A DNA stretch of 64,000 bases. Origin: Phycisphaerae bacterium. Its GTDB lineage: Bacteria > Planctomycetota > Phycisphaerae > UBA1845. Position numbers and translations under genes: made by a program. Of this stretch, positions 60,601 through 64,000 are shown piece after piece; positions within the stretch are counted from its first letter, which is position 1, and each line of letters begins with the position of its first letter. The notes beneath the pieces were generated by a model. The model did not search any database, was not told the origin of the DNA, and worked only from the letters and a program-made list of their open reading frames with translations. The DNA lies in assembly GCA_029260135.1 (NCBI GenBank), contig JAJDDV010000127.1, forward strand, positions 1 through 64,000, in the 5' to 3' direction.

Positions 60601-60799
60601 CGGCCAGGACAAACGCGTCCAGGTCCACAAGTTCGTCTCCGTCGGAACGCTGGAAGAACGAATCGACGCGCTCCTGGAGCGAAAAAGAAGCCTCGCCGAA
60701 ACCGTCGTCGGCGGGGGCGAAGACTGGCTGACCGAACTGTCGACGGAGAAACTCAAAGAGCTGTTCGTGCTCTCACGAGACGCCGTGGCCGAAGGATGA
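57656..60799 (+). CDS. SNF2 family DEAD/DEAH helicase (HepA/RapA-like)
   Basis: A 1047-residue ATPase. The N-terminus [19 protein letters not shown] and the following 450 residues belong to the bacterial SNF2 accessory region. The helicase core shows [18 protein letters not shown], Walker [35 protein letters not shown] (DEAQ box), [18 protein letters not shown] and, in the C-terminal lobe, [20 protein letters not shown] then [20 protein letters not shown]. It should remodel protein-DNA complexes. A SWIM zinc-finger partner, often next to these genes, is not seen. Confidence 0.93.
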   Translation: [1047 protein letters not shown]

Positions 60800-60847
60800 T
60801 CCGAAAGTCAACCGCGACCATCGTCGCGACGCCCCTGAGACATCAAC

Positions 60848-61129
60848 ATGCCGACAACACCCGATTTCAACGAAGAAATGCCGCCGTCGCTGAAGATCGT
60901 CCCGACCATCTACCCGACCTCGCCGCCGCTGGAGGACCAACTCGACCAATTCTGGCAAACCGGAACTCCGTTCTCCACCCTCGACATCACGATCGAACCG
61001 CCCCAAAGACCACTCGCCCTGCTCGAAAAACTCGGACCCTCCCCCTTCGAGGGCGGCGGATTCCCCCTGATCGGATTCCTCGCCACCACCTACGACAAGG
61101 TCAGCCGCTACGCTCTAGAACGAGGTTGA
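60848..61129 (+). CDS. 93-residue protein of unknown function
   Basis: A Pro-rich small protein (LKIVPTIYPTSPPLEDQLDQ, then ITIEPPQRPLALLEKLGPSP and GGFPLIGFLATTYDKVSRYA). The first part looks extended and the last part could fold as a helix. No family is recognised. It lies 48 bases after the SNF2 helicase on the same strand and is probably co-transcribed; tRNA-Thr follows after 112 bases. Confidence 0.55.
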   Translation: MPTTPDFNEEMPPSLKIVPTIYPTSPPLEDQLDQFWQTGTPFSTLDITIEPPQRPLALLEKLGPSPFEGGGFPLIGFLATTYDKVSRYALERG

Positions 61130-61241
61130 CCGAGTCGATAGAACAAATTACAAAGGGTGGGTTACGAACCGCCGGGGCGGACCGCGGACAACGACAGATG
61201 ACCGCCATCCCGCTCCCCGTCGGTGATTCGTACCTCCCGCT

Positions 61242-61313
61242 GCCGACCTAGCTCAATGGCAGAGCACAGCTTTCGTAAAGCTGAGGTTGTGGGTTCGACT
61301 CCCACGGTCGGCT
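61242..61313 (+). tRNA. tRNA-Thr (anticodon CGT)
   Basis: A 72-base cloverleaf: acceptor GCCGACC pairing with GGTCGGC, D-arm TAGCTCAATGGCAGAGC, anticodon arm CAGCT-TTCGTAA-AGCTG with CGT, and T-arm GTGGGTTCGACTCCCAC. CCA is not encoded. It borders accessory DNA and probably served as an integration site. Confidence 0.94.
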
Positions 61314-61422
61314 GTTTCGTAAGTCCCGCCGAACGCTGGATTTAGCGTACCTGCCTGTGTCAGGCAGTGCGGCCTGGAAACCCAACAAAAACCGGTAGTC
61401 TACCGGATTGGGAGGTCGCACC

Positions 61423-61809
61423 ATGTCGAACAGAAAGCCACGAACACCCTCGTATCGGTACCATAAGCCATCCGGCCAAGCGGTTGTCACCTTGAACGGT
61501 CGAGACTTCTACCTCTGCACGTACGGGTCCGATGCGAGCCGCTCCAGGTATGATCGTCTCATCGCCGAGTGGCTCTCCGCCTGCCGCCGCATTCCAGCCA
61601 ACGCCAACGAGGGCATCACCATCTCAGAACTGATCGCCGCGTACTGGCAATTCGCTCAAACCTACTACCGCAAGAGCGACCGACCTACCGGGGAGCTCTC
61701 CCGTATCAAGGCTGCGACCCGCCCGCTGAGGAAACTGTACGGATCGACCGCCGCGGATAACGTCGAGAACCTCAATCGAGGCCCGGCACAGGAGGCGTAC
61801 GGGAGCTAG
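61423..61809 (+). pseudogene. Truncated tyrosine-type integrase (N-terminal part)
   Basis: A 128-residue remnant of a site-specific integrase: SNRKPRTPSYRYHKPSGQAV and VTLNGRDFYLCTYGSDASRS form the N-terminal arm-binding part, and ITISELIAAYWQFAQTYYRK with LRKLYGST belongs to the core-binding domain. It then diverges and stops where about 250 more residues with the catalytic R-H-R-Y should follow; I do not see them downstream. The ATG at 61423 has GGAGG eight bases upstream. It lies 110 bases after tRNA-Thr in the direction expected for an integrated element. Confidence 0.8.
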
Positions 61810-62303
61810 AATCGCGTGGGCATGCGATCGCGTCCACATTCTTGCCGAGAGCGCAAACGGACTCCTGTTGCACGTGGGTACGGGGAATGACTCAGTTACC
61901 ATGCCGGGGTCTACGACTTCGTGAGCCGGCCTTCGCATATGCCTCCGCTTTCGCGCGTGAGGCTGGATTCAGCGAGACGAGCGGTCAGGCTTGCCGGCGG
62001 ACAATAACCGGGGCGACGCTGCGGAATCCCTGATGGGCCAACTCTGACAGGATACCTCGTTTGGCTGTCGGTCATCCCACGCACGGCCGTCCGCGCGAGA
62101 GGAATCTGGGCACGGCGAAGCGAAGAACAGCGCTAGGCGAGGCATATCACACTGCGGCGAGAAGGGATCGCCTTCTCGGCGCCGTTGGACTCGACGAAAT
62201 GAGTACGGAGGTATCAGCAGAAAGAGCTTGCCGTCAACTGTACGCATGCCGATGCTGAGCCGCGGGGGCTTGCTGACAACGACGTGGCCTGAATGTGGCG
62301 AAC
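61810..62303. other. Accessory region without a supported gene (494 bases)
   Basis: No reading frame here shows a recognisable protein. The minus-strand frame at 61969-62307 includes RTVDGKLFLLIPPYSFRRVQ, which could be a relic, but I cannot support it as a gene. Confidence 0.4.
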
Positions 62304-62405
62304 TCAACGCCAGAGAACAAATCCGGCGAGGCTACCAGCAACCAGCGTCAATAAGAGCCCAATCCACACCAACGACTTCCTCAAGAAGTCGGGCAGCCTC
62401 TCCAT
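62304..62405 (-). CDS. Possible 33-residue membrane peptide or gene relic
   Basis: From the ATG at 62403-62405 the frame encodes a charged start (MERLPDFLRKSL) and one membrane helix (VWIGLLLTLVAGSLAGFVLW) before the stop. It may be a small membrane peptide or the start of a decayed membrane protein gene. There is only a weak GAGAG upstream. Confidence 0.25.
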   Translation of the reverse strand: MERLPDFLRKSLVWIGLLLTLVAGSLAGFVLWR

Positions 62406-63121
62406 GGCCGACCGCTCTCTTCTGTATCTCCACCGCAGCTGACGTGTGGGCGTTGACATAGCGCAACCTCCCAAGTGAAGAACTTTCCCGGAACGCCTTC
62501 AATCGTCTTCTTTCGACGAGAGATGTCAAGGTCGAACTGAGTAACAGTCGCCCGCTTCGTGGTTTCTCGACCGATCCCGATCGTGGCCTTTCAGGGATCG
62601 TACCCGACGCCACATTTCGACCGCCCCTCCAGCCCTCAGAGGGCCGTCAATGCACCTTCCAAGCGCGGCGTGCTCGCCAGATCTCGTGTCCAGCCTTAAC
62701 GATGAAGATGGCATCCAGGTCTCCGCTCTACAACATCCGATAACCCACCGCGAGTGCAGCTCCAGGCATCGCCAGGAGGGTCCCGCCGGAAGCGGAATGG
62801 GACTTGTTTTCAGATGCCGTACGCGAATACTGCAGTAAGAATGGCGCTGCTGAGTCGTTCGATTGCACCGAGTTGTTCGAGCGAATAAAGGCAGTCAACC
62901 AAGTAATCGACGATCGTCGCTGGAGCAATCGTCCTTGGTGGCGCTTTGTGCTCGGCCTGCCAAACGCTAAGTCAGACCAGCAAGGTCGTTGAGACAAGCG
63001 TTTGTGCTTTGTCGTCCGCCTGTACACTTGCATTATCGATGGGCGGAGCGAAACAGCCGAATCAGAGGTTCGGACGTTTTCTATCTGCCAATCTGGGCCA
63101 GAGAAGGTGTCAGGATGATGA
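62406..63121. other. Accessory region without a confident gene (716 bases)
   Basis: A plus-strand frame at about 62804-62994 (LFSDAVREYCSKNGAAESFD and RWSNRPWWRFVLGLP) has protein-like composition but starts only at TTG and matches nothing I know. The other frames look non-coding. The segment may contain decayed genes between the integrase relic and the RHS fragment. Confidence 0.4.
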
Positions 63122-64000
63122 TTTTCTTGGCACCGGAACGTCACGCGCGTCGTCACCAAGAAGCAGAACCCCGATCCCGGTGAGCTGCCGTATTCTGCCA
63201 CGCGCTTCATCTACGCCAAGAACACGCGGACGGTATCGTACGTGGCCGGCGAGACCTGGGACTATCCTCCCGAACCGCCCCCCACGGGTGGGCCGTCGGT
63301 TTGCCCCATCAATTACACGCTGACCTACGCCCGTGAGTTTCAATACGACGGCCCCCGGCAGCGGTACCTGAACCGGGAGCTGAATCCGGCCAATATATCC
63401 GAGATCGTGTCGAAAACCTGGTCGATCTACGACGGCGACACGATCTACGTCGACCACGTCGGTGCCCCAAGTCTGTACACCCGTTCCTACGAGCCGGGAA
63501 TGGGCACATTCAGTTGGACCGCCGGGGTACCTGACACGGTCAGCGCGCAGTATTATCATACCAACATGATCGGCACGACGCGGATGATGACCGATTCAAC
63601 GGGCGCGGATGTTGCGCATGCCGCGTACACGGCCTTCGGCGAGCAGCGCGGCGGCTCCCCCCGCCGCTACGGCTACGCCGGCGCGCACGGCTATCAAACA
63701 GCCACCGGCTCGACGCCCGGTGACGCCTACGAAACCGGCTTCACCTTCCAGCACCTCGGCCACCGCTACTACGACCCCGCCTCCGGCCGCTTCCTCCAAC
63801 GCGACCCGATCGGGATAAGAGGTGGAGCGAATGTGTATGGGTATACCTCGAACCAGTCCACTGGCAGGGTCGATCCCACGGGTTTGTATGATTTGTTCGA
63901 GGGGGTCAAGGGCGTGATAATCGGGGCGGCTGGTGCGGCGGTCAGCGGCGGAACAGTTGGGGTTGTCGTGATCGTCGGTGTCATTGGATCCGCGGTTGGG
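63122..64000 (+). pseudogene. RHS repeat-associated core, 5'-truncated, runs off the window
   Basis: An open frame of 293 codons with no start codon at its beginning and a stop (TGA at 63119-63121) right before it. It ends with the RHS core signature FQHLGHRYYDPASGRFLQRD and GANVYGYTSNQSTGRVDPTG, after YYHTNMIGTTRMMTDSTGA. Beyond DPTG a variable Gly/Ala/Val-rich hydrophobic part begins, where such proteins carry a toxin or other effector. The large upstream RHS repeat shell is missing, so this is an orphan core/tip cassette or a truncated gene. Confidence 0.8.

Noticed and set aside
62728-63210. Minus-strand frame of 160 codons before the RHS fragment
   Set aside because: It overlaps the start of the RHS frame, has low-complexity Ser/Arg composition and no motif.
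61242-64000. Direct repeat of the tRNA-Thr 3' end as a right attachment site
   Set aside because: I searched by eye for the T-arm/acceptor sequence downstream and found none within the window; it may lie beyond the edge.
1-64000. CRISPR arrays, rRNA genes, insertion-sequence transposases and known defence systems
   Set aside because: No regularly spaced repeats, rRNA cores or transposase motifs were found; only the integrase relic and RHS fragment point to mobile DNA.

Overview
The window is GC-rich and densely coded. It looks like a chromosomal segment from a free-living, flagellated member of the Planctomycetota, probably Phycisphaerae or a relative. This is inferred from gene content only: flagellar genes in spirochaete-like order, a divergent bL34, a short CxxC...CPECG zinc-ribbon membrane protein, a secreted beta-helix protein with a dockerin-like tail, and an integrase fragment of a type I associate with planctomycetes. 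No 16S rRNA is present, so the taxonomy is tentative.

1-18.4 kb, minus strand: one large flagellar locus. Read in transcription order it is a TPR protein, flgN-like, a sensor kinase, an NtrC-type regulator, then flgB-flgC-fliE-fliF-fliG-fliH-fliI-fliJ-motE/flbB-fliK-flgD-flgE-flbD-motA-motB (motB runs off the left edge). From flgB onward this matches the order of the spirochaete flgB operon. It encodes the rod, MS-ring, C-ring switch, export ATPase complex, hook and stator, with its own sigma-54-type two-component regulator.

18.4-28.5 kb: mixed genes, namely a small cysteine-containing protein, SAM hydroxide adenosyltransferase, pcm, a TolB-like propeller, a FlgI-like lipoprotein with a HEAT-like insert, a zinc-ribbon membrane protein, a methyltransferase, glutamate dehydrogenase with a clear terminator, and an M28 peptidase lipoprotein.

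28.8-34.3 kb: a plus-strand operon of two alkaline-phosphatase-superfamily phosphodiesterases (one membrane-anchored, one lipoprotein), a 61-aa protein and a membrane protein with Oxa1/YidC/EMC3-like layout. This is the best candidate here for an undescribed envelope system.

34.3-48 kb: DUF5655 protein, dUTPase, a primary-type sigma factor that seems to start at AUC, ribosomal protein S1, bL34, queD, a secreted Cys/Lys-rich repeat protein, folB-folK, a P1 and M19 peptidase pair, truB and mdh.

48-61.3 kb: a GH13 amylase homologue that has lost its catalytic residues, a tRNA-like 3' fragment, a beta-helix protein, YigZ, tRNA-Arg, YceI, an ABC exporter and a SNF2 helicase.

61.2-64 kb: accessory DNA. 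tRNA-Thr is followed by a truncated integrase, about 1.3 kb without a confident gene, and a 5'-truncated RHS core running off the right edge. No CRISPR array or rRNA was seen.
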